Shown here in pieces: positions 23,389 to 33,748 of a stretch of 64,000 nucleotides of DNA (positions within the stretch are counted from its first letter, which is position 1; each line of letters opens with the position of its first letter). The notes beneath the pieces are model-generated. The model was not told where the DNA came from. It searched no databases and worked only from the letters and a program-made list of their open reading frames with translations. This DNA comes from Stomorhina lunata (Eukaryota; Arthropoda; Insecta; Diptera; Rhiniidae): positions 16,511,384-16,575,383 of the forward strand of contig OW121743.1 in NCBI GenBank assembly GCA_933228675.1. Reading direction: 5' to 3'. The position numbers were made by a program, and so were the translations under genes.

Positions 23389-24798
23389 GGTGGTCTGGCT
23401 TCACTGTGATAGTGAGACTCCAGGGGTATATCAAGATTGGAACAATCCAAAGATGATTGTCTTAGTAGAAAAGAATCCAAACGTTTTTTGCCTTCTTCTG
23501 TGCTTGGGAAATTAAGATTCTGTGACTGATAGTCCGAATTCAATTCGGTGGGATATCTGTGGGTATAGTCGGTTAAGGTAATGCGCGGTAGATTTATGCG
23601 ATTCTCGTGTATATCTAAATCTTTTAGATTATCTATTAATGAATCTATAAGTAAAGCTTTTTCCGAATTATGGCGATTTATTACGGTCTGACCAAGTTGG
23701 GAAAATAAATGATGATGCTGTTCTCGGTTGTGAGGCTCGAGATGATCCTGATGCTGATGGTGTTGTCTGGTATATTCTAAATTACCATTTAAATAGTCGT
23801 TCATGCTATTTAAATCCTTGTCAATGCCTGGAATTTTTGTAGACCTTTTGCCATTTATTAGTTCCAAGGGTAGGTGTGAGGAGGTTATTAAGGTATTAAC
23901 TGTTTGACGTTGGTTTAAGTTTTGAGGCTTTATATTGACTCTTATGGAACAATTTCGACTGGTGGCTAAAGCTGTTGATGAATATTCATTTAGCCTTAAA
24001 GCATCAAATTGTTGCTCTTCTTCCCCTTCGTAATCGACTTGTTGTTGTGGCTGTGACTGACGTCTGGGCACAACAATTGGATTATATTTGTCGTCACTTG
24101 TAAGAAAATTGATTTGTCTTTGGTTTTCGCTGCTTTTAGAGCTTAACGATGTATCCGTAATGCCTTCTAGTTGTTGACTGTTCGAGGTTTCACTGAAAAT
24201 ATTTCCCCATTCATTTGCTAAATTGAGGTTTCTCTGTTTTTGCTGTTGCTCTAGCTGCAGTTGTCTCTTACGTCTGAGTTGATTACGTTCTCCTACGTTT
24301 TGTAAATATTTTATGTTTTCTAGGAAGCCTTGCTCATAGTAATCCGTTGCCAATTGCAAATAGTAAGCTAATGTTTCAGCGCCAATTCTAGAACCATCAC
24401 TACCTTTAACCGCATTCCTTTTATTATTATTATTAACTTGTCTAGAATCTATTTGGTTAGCCCTAAAAGCAAAAGGTTGTATTACACTGTTCACAGAAAA
24501 TTGTGGTTGCTGCTGACTAAGGTCTTTTATATCGTCAGCACTTTCTAGTGTTCCCAAACTACGCTTTCTAAATTCCCCTCTCTTCGGCTTAAAAATCTCC
24601 AAACTCTTTTCTTTCAGTTTTCTCTCGTTTCCGAAATGTTTACTCAATCTCTCCAAATGTTTGTTGGCCAAACTCTTTAAAACTTCGGCGTCTTCTTTGT
24701 GGATTTGGATGCGTTTGATGGTGTCGTTGTAGGTTAAATCGGGCTTTCGTTGTTCACATAGCGTTCGCCTTCCTCGGGGTTTAAAGACTTTTTCGAAA
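23389..24798 (-). CDS. Exon 2 of the minus-strand gene (large Gln/Asn/His-rich exon)
   Basis: Acceptor TTCCTTTATTCACAG leads into 1410 nt. The frame is open from 24798 to the donor C|GTAAAC; without splicing it ends in TAA at 23387-23385. Text includes KRIQIHKEDAEVLKSLANKH and ERLSKHFGNERKLKEKSLEI (a charged, probably helical segment). Then come RIGAETLAYYLQLATDYYEQ, Gln-rich LQLEQQQKQRN, a His/Gln run (RQHHQHQDH...REQHHHLFSQL) and GKKRLDSFLLRQSSLD near the end. No domain recognised. Near the 5' end, codon use and protein quality favour a different frame between about 24785 and 24740 (NPEEGERYVNNESP), implying one extra A in an AAA run and one missing C in a CCC run relative to an ancestor. 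An Arg-rich implausible stretch is read otherwise. Confidence 0.75.
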
Positions 24799-26700
24799 CT
24801 GTGAATAAAGGAAAGGAAAAGAGGTTTGAATTATAAATGTTATATCTTGACTTTGTGTGTAATTTTGTTGTAATTCAATAGAATTGTTAAGCCGTGAAAT
24901 CAAGATGTGATTGATTTTACTTTGAATTCCTAATGCAATTCAAAGTTGTAAACATAGTTATTAAATTACGAGTACATAAAGGCTCTTTCAACAGTTACTT
25001 CGGAACTTTGAAAGGTCTGTTGAAGCTACATCTGTCAAATTAGTTGTCACTTATAATTGTTCTAACAAAGAAAGTGTTTTATTAGCACAACGCAAAAAAT
25101 CTTCGTTAGATAGAATCAACATGTCTAGGTCACACATGTTGATTCCATTCCATCAGGGTGGGATGTCATAATTGCTGACAGCATCAAGAGCTGCTGTTTG
25201 AAATCTACAGAACACTTGTCTCCGAAGGCGATGAGTTTGCTTTGGCCTTGGAGTCGCAGGAATTTCAACTGAAAGGAGATCTGCCCAACATCTCCATTAA
25301 AAGTTTGTCAAATAACGAAAAGCCCACTCTAATTGTACCTAGGAATGGTACCGTCTTCTCAGTTTATGAACACCATTGTCAAGTTGTAAGTGCTTAATTC
25401 AAGACTAGAGAGACTTTGTTTTTCAGAAATGCCTTTCACCAATTGGTCATCAAAGCTTCGTCAAATCTAGATTAAATCAAATCAAATTTAGGGTAAACAA
25501 CAAAAAATGGTGGCACTGATTCCATGGCTGAGTTAGCTATACATCCTTATCATGTAGATAAAGACTGAAAAAGCCTTGGTTCTAAAAATCGGTTAACTTT
25601 CTAATACGGAAGTGCAAGATTTTGAGCCATGATAGGCAAATTAGCCCCTACGGGCCGAGCACCAATCGTCATTTTCACATACACAACACGAACCAAGAAG
25701 AAAAAAAAACTAAAGTACGAAGAAAACTCATTTGTATGATAACAGTCAATTTGCAACAACAAAACACATGCAAAAGAGAACAAGAAAATATTTATCTTTT
25801 CTTAGTCTCTTTATTTGTAAAATCACCAATACATTGATATTTCCTATATTCTCTTTGCGCCTACCATGGATTTAGAACTATCATCCTATTTTCGGTTAAC
25901 TATTATCGGAGAGATCATTTGACGGTTATTTTGGGATAAATATTGACAAGAACTAAACAGCTCGGTATGAATTGGTAGGATTCGTTAAAAGTTTAATTTC
26001 TTTGTAAATAGATGCGTAATATCGTTTCACATGAGATCACAAAAAGGTACTATTTGGTGAGGATTTTGGGATGGAGATATAACAATATTTTTCGTTCTAA
26101 CATACCAGATTCAGATCTACTTTTGTCCTAAAGCAATGTAAAGTCTTTCTGATATTGTATTTTGCTAACCCTAGGGTTAGGAGAGACTTTGGCCAACATT
26201 GTTCTAGTCATGGAAAATGTAACATTTCGGAAGAGCTGCAGAGATGCCGTGAAGGGCTATCTTATATTTCACATGAAATGACATTAATCGATCCTCAAAC
26301 GAAATACTTTGTTTTATTAAAACTTAAAGATTGGAAGCCCTTAATAAAAGACCATTTACATAAATTGTTAAGCAGAGTTGCAGTCTAGAGAAGGAGTAAT
26401 TCATAATACAAAATTCTTCATATGTCTATCACCAGCTCGAATTGTAAATTGCTTGTCAGCTAAATGATTTGGCAGTTTGGGTTCGGTATGTCATGACATT
26501 CTGGTTTAGACGAGGTAGATCACTAGAACTTCTAATTTATAACCATATTCTTATTAGGTTCTAAGTACTTATGCCTCCGGAAAGAAATCAACTCAGAAAG
26601 TTCTAGTTTAAATCCTACTTTAGATTTTATTTTTTTATGAATTTTTGATTAAGTTCCAGCACCTGGTCGATTTGTAGTTTAGAATTCAGTTAAATTCTAG
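24799..26700. other. Intron 1, proximal part, nothing recognised
   Basis: About 1.9 kb next to exon 2 without a supported feature. The plus frame 26155-26388 (77 codons, contains CSSHGKCNISEELQRCREGL) has no upstream splice or start evidence and no recognised family; I left it uncalled. No tandem period or terminal repeats seen. Confidence 0.45.
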
Positions 26701-26715
26701 TTTAGGCTTGACCAG

Positions 26716-26791
26716 AGTCTCTGGTGGCAATCGAACTCTGAACCTCCGAACAAGCATTCTAGCACACTACACAGTAGAGCACTGAGGCACC
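26716..26791 (-). ncRNA. tRNA-like sequence (SINE head or tRNA pseudogene)
   Basis: On minus, GGGTGCCTCAGTGCTCTACT resembles a tRNA 5' end with an A box and GAGTTCGATTGCC resembles a B box (consensus GGTTCGANTCC), spaced about as in a tRNA. Stems are imperfect, so it is not a working tRNA; a tRNA-derived SINE remnant is most likely. Confidence 0.4.
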
Positions 26792-27067
26792 CACTTCCAG
26801 TTTTTCTTATCGCTTTCTTCATTCCTTATCTTATATTTTCTTTTCTTAAACTTAACGTTTTAGTTATTCCAAAGAATTTCAAACCGAAATGAGATGTGAT
26901 ATTAAGGCTACCTTACCAATCTTACCTTATCTGAACTTGAATCAAAACTAGCTAGTACCTGATAACTGGCTGGGAACTAAAAGAAAACCTGTGGTAAAGA
27001 CTGAACTGAAATTTTAGCTAGAACCTGAAATAGAGCACAAAATAGAACCTAAGATGGAAACCAATAT

Positions 27068-27545
27068 TGTCACGAATTTTTAAGTTATCCGCCCCATTGT
27101 GCAAAGTTCACTATTTCTAGTTCCTCCTCTAGTTTTCTAGAATGTTTCTGTTGATGTTGTTCTGTTTGTGTCTATAAGTAGAGCAACATGTTTCTCTTAT
27201 GTGCTGTAAAGAGTATAGCAACATTTTTATCTTTTATCTACATTCTCTCTCCCTCTCTCTGTTACTGTTAACTTCAGATAATCTCTTCGTACAACGTATG
27301 TGTGAGTGTGTTCTTAATCATGTGAGAATGTATTGGAACATGCATGAACTTTCGTAAGCCACATCGTTAGTGTAATCAACGACTATGTAAGGCCGATGGA
27401 CGAGTATTGTGGGAACTGTTTTAATTAAGACGCGTATAAGAGAACAGTGAGACAAAGAATATTTGTAAAGCAGTTTTGTGAAGTTAAGCGATTAACTCTA
27501 AAGTTAATAAAAGTATTACTTTGTAAAATTACATAAAGTGTTTTA
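27068..27545 (+). mobile_element. Possible solo LTR or LTR fragment
   Basis: Starts TGTCACGAATTTT. It has a TATA box candidate (TCTATAAGTAGAG at about 27173), a GC-richer transcribed-looking part and AATAAAAGT at about 27509. After that come TTTTGTTTGTGGCACC bases that look like an LTR end plus primer-binding-site-like TGGCACC. Length (about 470 bp) fits a gypsy-group LTR. A target duplication was not found and no gag/pol follows, so the call is tentative. Confidence 0.4.
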
Positions 27546-27559
27546 ATTTTGTTTGTGGC

Positions 27560-28243
27560 ACCTGCAATGGGAAGACTGGAAAAAAAACTGACAGTTCTTA
27601 ATTCCAGACCATCGATGAGAGGCTTATTCAAGCCAGCCTGTAGCCTTAATAAATGAGTCTATTTAACAAATGTCAATACTCGTTCGATCAGATATATCAT
27701 CAGATATATCACGAGCCATATTAAGCGAACTCAAATTTGAAAGAGCGGGGCAGTGGCAAAGAAGATGAGTAGCTGTTTTCTCCTTTTCGATGTTGTAACA
27801 ACTGCGACAGTAGTGAAAATATTGAAAGTCTTCTGGCATGCAACCCAAAAACGCAATGTCCTGTTAAGGTTGAGATTAGGTTGCGGAGTCGGTGGCAATT
27901 TAGATAAGCCAAGCATTTAGAACGTTTGTTGTTCGAAGTTTTCTTAAATAAGAAAAGCACCGGATTTAGCAAGTTTGTCCGCTGTGGAGTTATCAGATAT
28001 TATGTTACGCCTGGGTACCCAGAAAATTTCAATGTATTAGGCTTCCTGATATATGTAATATTCTTCAATCCGAGATATCGGCCGTATTCAAAACAGTTTA
28101 TTGAATAAGATACCACAGAATATACGACAGGGATTCGCATTCGCCGTTAAGAGTAGACCTCGTAGGGAGGTTAGATAGGAATTTAAAGGCAGCCTGACTG
28201 TCTATACAGAAACGAATATCCCTTTCGTATATTCTGTGGTATA
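27560..28243 (-). pseudogene. LOA/I-like LINE fragment: RNase H plus Cys-rich tail
   Basis: On minus, RNase H text IRFCIDSQAAFKFLSNLPTR (with the typical D-S-Q-A-A box) near 28.21-28.15 kb is followed after frame changes by LTGHCVFGLHARRLSIF. Then YCRSCYNIEKEKTATHLLCH and CPALSNL carry the CxxC...HxxCxC zinc-knuckle pattern that ends RNase H-bearing non-LTR ORF2 proteins. Frames are broken. The RNase H segment is flanked by an inverted repeat: ACCACAGAATATACGACAGG at about 28113 and the complement ending at about 28241. Confidence 0.7.
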
Positions 28244-28249
28244 ACTGGA

Positions 28250-28800
28250 ACCCCCATTCTAACCTATAGACTAGAATCTCAACGAGATATTGATAATTGG
28301 CGGGGAATTTAAAAATACTCTGCCGTTTGACTTGAATTAGACTCTTAATTGTAACCGGAAACAGTTATCGAAATAGTACCGTAAATAGAAACCTGAACTA
28401 GAACCGAAACTATCTATTATCTGATATACAATTGTTAGGGAACTCAGATAGAATCGGGGGTAGACCATGAACTAAAAGCTTTTTGAAATCCAAATATATT
28501 GAGCTTAAACTAAAACACGAAATGGAATCATATCTGAAGCTAAATTAAAATCTATGATAGTATCTCAGTTTTATGAATAATCAGAACTTCCATTTCTAGT
28601 CTTTACTTTCAAGTAACTTCAAAATGTAGAAACCAAAATGAGTCATGATATAGAACATCCTAATCTGAACAAGTATTATAATCTATAAGATATAATTGTC
28701 TAAGAATTAATATATAACCACAATTAGAATCTTAGTTAGAATTGGAAATAGACCTCAAACTAAAATCTAAAATAGAATCCTATTTGGAAGATAAACTTGA
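28250..28800. repeat. Degenerate GAACCTGAA-type simple repeat
   Basis: Loose recurrence of TAGAAT(C/T)T, GAACTAGAACC and GAAATAGAAC-like hexamers over about 550 bp, similar to 20.64-22.73 kb and 26.93-27.06 kb. No coding frame. Confidence 0.45.
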
Positions 28801-28806
28801 ATCTAT

Positions 28807-29010
28807 TGCACCTATTGCCGTTCTCAACTTAACTCAGTTTGGTCGTCTGCCAGTCGAACCAACTTTTACTCAACCAAATTATTTTTTTGATATTGCGGAA
28901 TTCAATGTTTTTTTTAGTTTCGCTATATTAAAAAATAATTTGGTTGAGTGAAAGTTGGGTCGACTTACAGACGACCAAACTGAGTTGAGTTTGGAATGGC
29001 AATAGGAGCA
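28807..29010. mobile_element. 204-bp foldback element
   Basis: Arms of about 80 bp, 28807-28890 and 28928-29010, are reverse complements with scattered mismatches (left TGCACCTATTGCCGTTC, right GGAATGGCAATAGGAGCA). They surround a short AT-rich centre containing GATATTGCGGAATTC. This is the structure of a foldback MITE. It ends only 10 bp before the mariner at 29021. Confidence 0.7.
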
Positions 29011-29020
29011 TATAATAGTA

Positions 29021-30323
29021 ATGGGTGTTTTTTTTAGAGGTATAGAACTTCGAATTGAAATAAAACACAAGAAAATCGTTTTAATGTCCATCAATTTGGC
29101 TTTATTGGAAGGATAATTTTATGCTATTAATGTTTAAATATGATTTCGGGCATGTGACCGCCGCGGCTGGCTCGAATAAAGCCAATTCTACAGGTCCAAT
29201 TTTCAACTACTTTTTCGAGCATATGGGGCCGTATGTTGGCAATAACGCCACGAATGTTGGCTTCCAAGTCCCCTAACGTTTCTGGTTTGTTGCCGTAGAC
29301 GAGCGACTTCACATATCCCCAAAGAAAATAATCCAGTGGTGTCAAATCGCACGATCTTGGTGGCCAATTGACAGGTCCATTCCGCGAAATTATGCTCTCA
29401 TCGAATGTTCCCTTCAATTAATCAATTGTGACGTGCGCTGTGTGGCATGTAGCGTCGTCTTGTTGGAACCACAACTCATCCACATTCATGCCATCCAATT
29501 GGGGAACAAAATAGTCGGTTATCATGGCTCTATACCGGTCTCCATTTATGGTAACTGACTCTCCAGCATTATTTCGGAAGAAGTATGGCCCAATGACTCC
29601 ACAAGCCCATAGAGCACACCAAAAAGTCAGTTTTTGTGGATGTAATGGCGTCTCAAGAGTCTCATGTGGATTCTCTTCACTCCAAATGCGGCAATTTTGC
29701 TTGTTGACGTAGCCATTCAACCAAAAATGAGCCTCATCACTGAACAAAAGTTTGCGATGAAAATCAACATCGAGATCAATCTCATTTTCGGCCCATACAC
29801 CAAAATCACGACACATTGCATGGTCTCGCGGCTTTAATTCTTGCACAAGCTGGATCTTGTAAGGTCGCAAGCCAAGATCTTTGCGCAAAATCTTCCATAA
29901 AGTTGATGGACAAAGCTCCAATTGCTGTGCACGGTGGCGAATCGATTCATTCGGGTCCTCTTCAACACTTTGCTCTACAGCGGCAATTGTTTCTTCGGTG
30001 CGCACTGTTCGACGTCGCTGCGGATGCGTATTATCACATAGAGCAAACGTAGTGCGAAAACGATCCATGGTTAACCGAATTAATTGCTCTGATGGACGAT
30101 TATGTCGACCATAAAATGGCGGAGCTTGCGGTAAACTTCGCGAACTGAACCATTATTTTCGAAATAAATTTGCACGATTTGCAAGCGTTGTTCTTTTGTC
30201 AACCTGTTCATGATGAAATGCCAAACCAAACTAAATATTAATCACTTGACAGCTGACAAAATGGCCGCCAGTTAAAAAAGTGATGCCAACTTAAAGTTCT
30301 ATACCTCAATAAAAAACACCCGA
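29021..30323 (-). mobile_element. Mariner-like element, DD41D (rosa-like), 1.3 kb
   Basis: Terminal inverted repeats: GGGTGTTTTTTTTAGAGGTA then TAGAACTT on the left; the right end complements GGGTGTTTTTTATTGAGGTA then TAGAACTT. TA dinucleotides at 29019-29020 and 30324-30325 are the expected target duplication. One almost complete transposase lies on minus (29127-30211). The element sits in intron 1 of the minus-strand gene, in the same orientation. Confidence 0.93.
29127..30211 (-). pseudogene. Mariner transposase, DD41D, inactivated
   Basis: The ATG at 30211-30209 starts MNRLTKEQRLQIVQIYFENN, an N-terminal helix-turn-helix. The frame is lost by one missing T in the TTTT run near 30112-30116 and resumes as DRFRTTFALCDNTHPQRRRT. 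A second helix-turn-helix (RHRAQQLELCPSTLWKILRK) follows, then the catalytic region. The three acidic boxes are LFSDEAHFWLNG, FQQDDATCH and DLTPLDYFLWG, with 41 residues between the second and third Asp, hence DD41D as in the rosa group. A TAA at 29420-29418 lies between boxes two and three. Length without lesions is about 361 residues, normal for mariner. Two lesions only, so a fairly recent copy. Confidence 0.92.
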
Positions 30324-30325
30324 TA

Positions 30326-30970
30326 CCTAAAGCATAAAAAGTAACAAAACTACACTTAAAAACCTGAACTCGAAACAAAGAAGAATACAAGCTGATCCAG
30401 ATCCTGAATTAAAACTAGGACTGTAGTTCCATAAATAACTTGAGCTAGGAATAATACATTATCTTTATAAAAATTTACATAAATATTTTTATTTTAAAAA
30501 GAATTTCTTTTAATAATTATTTTTGCATAAATTAACTTGTATTACCAACCAAATTCATTAACATTCCACGTTTTTTTTAATAAATGTCATTCTCGAACCC
30601 CACCAAGAATTTAATAATATGTTACGAGTATTGTATCACAATTATTTTCAATTCACTAGAGGCTTATGTGAGGAAGGTTTGTCTAATTAAAGGCAAGAAA
30701 AGGTAACAAAAAAATAACCTAAAACCTTTAATAAATTAAAAAAAAATGTTTGTCTTTGTAGTTTGTTATAACAAGCTTCTGTGTGTTCTTTTAATGATAA
30801 TTTAAATTTAATTTACTTATTTTCTATACGAGACTTAAGACCCTTGACAGTTTTAAAAAATACTTAACGTGTTTCGAAAACAAGCAAGAATTTAGGAAAA
30901 ATATACAAGAAGAAGTTTGGGGAAGACTTTTGTATACCCTACACTGCACTATAACGAGTTTTAAAACAAA
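30326..30970. other. Intron 1 spacer, nothing recognised
   Basis: AT-rich, with a fragment of the TATACCCTACACTGCACTATA kind near 30.93 kb that recalls the complex repeats elsewhere. No exon or element boundary supported. Confidence 0.45.
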
Positions 30971-31970
30971 ATTAGTAAGCAAATAAAAAAAAAATTATAA
31001 AAAATATATGTTTCTGTCATAGTCACTAAAAATCCTTTTATCCGTTAATATTCTTAAAATCATATATATGATATGAAAGGTCATAGACCCTAGTTTTCTA
31101 TAAATTAAAAGATAACTGCAGCGGTCTGCCACGGTTTAACACTTTTCTATACGAAAGACTGCTAAATAGATTTAACAATTTTGATTTTGTATCTCCATGC
31201 AACTTCTTCCATCCGAACGCTAGCGCAAAAAGATGTTTCCATGGTCTACACGATATAAAGTGTACTCTATTTTTATGTTAAAATCAACTGCATCACTTTG
31301 CCGCCGTTGAACATACATACATACGTATATGTATATATTGTCTATGTAGTCAAATCTTACATTTAATCATGGTCTACTATACAATGAAATTTTAGATTTG
31401 ATAGCAGTTTTCTATATAGTCAAATTTTAGACTTAATTGTGATCTTCTATATATTAAGATTTTAGATTCAATTAGTAAGCAAATAAAAAAAATTATAAAA
31501 AATATATGTTTCTGTCATAGTCACTAAAAATCCTTTTATCCGTTAATATTCTTAAAATCATATATATGATATGAAAGGTCATAGACCCTAGTTTTCTATA
31601 AATTAAAAGATAACTGCAGCGGTCTGCCACGGTTTAACACTTTTCTATACGAAAGACTGCTAAATAGATTTAACAATTTTGATTTTGTATCTCCATGCAA
31701 CTTCTTCCATCCGAACGCTAGCGCAAAAAGATGTTTCCATGGTCTACACGATATAAAGTGTACTCTATTTTTATGTTAAAATCAACTGCATCACTTTGCC
31801 GCCGTTGAACATACATACATACGTATATGTATATATTGTCTATGTAGTCAAATCTTACATTTAATCATGGTCTACTATACAATGAAATTTTAGATTTGAT
31901 AGCGGTTTTCTATATAGTCAAATTTTAGACTTAATTGTGATTTTCTATATATTAAGATTTTAGATTCAAT
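30971..31970. repeat. 500-bp direct tandem duplication
   Basis: Copy 1 at 30971-31470 and copy 2 from 31471 to about 31969 both begin ATTAGTAAGCAAATAAAAAA and are almost identical (an A-run length difference and a few substitutions). They contain CATACATACATACGTATATG and run into the first diverged minisatellite units at their ends. Confidence 0.95.
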
Positions 31971-33735
31971 TGTGGTCTTCTATATAGTCAAATTTTGGAT
32001 CAATCGTGGACTTCTATTAAGTCAAATTTTAGATTTAATCGTGGTCTTCTATATAGTCAAATTTTAGATTCAATCGTGGTCTTCTATATAGTCAAATTTT
32101 AGATTCAATCGTGGTCTTCTATATAGTCAAATTTTAGATTCAATCGTGGTCTTCTATAAAGTCAAATTTTAGTTTTAATTGTGTTCTTCTATATAGTCAA
32201 ATTCTAGATTAAATCGTGGTCTTCTATATAGTCAAATTTTAGATTTAATCGTGGTCTTCTACAAAGTAAAATTATAGATTCAATCGTGGTCTTCTATAAA
32301 GTCAAATTTTAGATCCAATCGTGGTCTTCTATAAAGTCAAATTTTAGACTCAACTGTGGTCTTCTATAAAGCCAAATTTTAGATTCAATCGTGGTCTTCT
32401 TTAAAGTCAAATTTTGGATTCAATTGTGGTCTTCTATAGAATCAAATTTTTGATTCAATAGTGATCTTCTATACAGTCAATCGTGGTCTTCTATATAGTC
32501 AATCGTGGTCTTCTATATAGTCAATCGTGGTCTTCTATATAGTCAATCGTGGTCTTCTATATAGTCAATCGTGGTCTTCTATATAGTCAATCGTGGTCTT
32601 CTATATAGTCAATCGTGGTCTTCTATATAGTCAATCGTGGTCATCTATATAGTCAATCGTGGTCTTCTATATAGTCAATCGTGGTCTTCTATATAGTCAA
32701 TCGTGGTCTTCTATATAGTCAATCGTGGTCTTCTATATAGTCAATCGTGGTCTTCTATATAGTCAATCGTGGTCTTCTATATAGTCAATCGTGGTCTTCT
32801 ATGTAGTCAATCGTGGTTTTCTATATAGTCAATCGTGGTCTTCTATATAGTCAATTGTGGTCCTCTATATAGTCAAATTTTAGATTCAATTGTGGTCTTC
32901 TATAAAGTCAAATTTAAGATTCAATCGTGGTCTTCTATAAAGTCAAATTTTAGATTCAATCGTGGTCTTCTATAAAGTCAAATTTTAGATTCAATCGTGG
33001 TCTTCTATAAAGTCAAATTTTAGATTCAATCGTGGTCTTCTATAAAGTCAAATTTTAGATTCAATCATGTTCTTCTTAATAGTCAAATTTTAGATTCAAT
33101 CGTGGTCTTCTATATAGTCAAGTTTTAGATTTAACAAATTTTTAATTCAATTGTGGTGTTTTTTTAAGTAAAATTTTAGATTTAATTATGGTCTTCTATA
33201 GTCAAATTTTAGACTCAGTCGTGGTCTTCTATAAAGTTAAGTCTTAGATTCAATTGTGGTCTTCTATATTGTCAAATTTTAGATTCAATCGTGTTCTTCT
33301 ATGTAGCCAAATCTTAGATTCAATCGTGGTCTTCTATATAGTCAAATTTTAGATTCAATTGTGGTCTTCTTCATGGTCAAATTTTAGATTCAATCGTGGT
33401 CTTCTATATAGTCAAGTTTTAGATTATATCGTGGTATTCTATAAAGTCAAATTTTAGATTAAATCCTGGTCTTCTATAAAGTCAAATTTTAGATTCGATC
33501 GTGGTCTTCTTCGTAGTCAAGTTTTAGATTATACCGTGGTATTCTATAAAGTCAAATTTTAGAATAAATCCTGGTCTTCTATAAAGTCAAATTTTTGATT
33601 TAATCGTGGTCTTCTATACATTCAAGTTATAGATTCAATCGTGATCTTCTATAAAGTCAAACTTTTTTTCAATCGTGGTCTTTTATAAAGTCAAACTTTT
33701 TTCAATCGTGGTCTTCTATAAAGTCATCTTGAACT
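31900..33735. repeat. 35-bp/22-bp minisatellite, left (CAATCGTGGTC) orientation
   Basis: The 35-bp unit reads CAATCGTGGTCTTCTATATA plus GTCAAATTTTAGATT. From about 32.47 to 32.87 kb it is replaced by about 18 nearly identical 22-bp units lacking AAATTTTAGATTC. Outer copies vary (TATATAG, TATAAAG, TTCATAG). The array ends 14 bp before the exon 1 donor and forms the first part of intron 1 of the minus-strand gene. Confidence 0.97.
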
Positions 33736-33748
33736 TAAATAACCTTAC

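Noticed and set aside
23258..23445. A U12-type AT-AC intron between exons 2 and 3 (ATATACC near 23437 as donor, AC acceptor)
   Set aside because: The donor matches the ATATCCTT consensus poorly, the branch-site spacing is too short, and the reading phase fails; the GT...AC version keeps phase.
26155..26388. 77-codon plus frame with Cys and Glu residues in intron 1
   Set aside because: No recognised family, no splice boundaries and no upstream ATG context; kept only as a remark.
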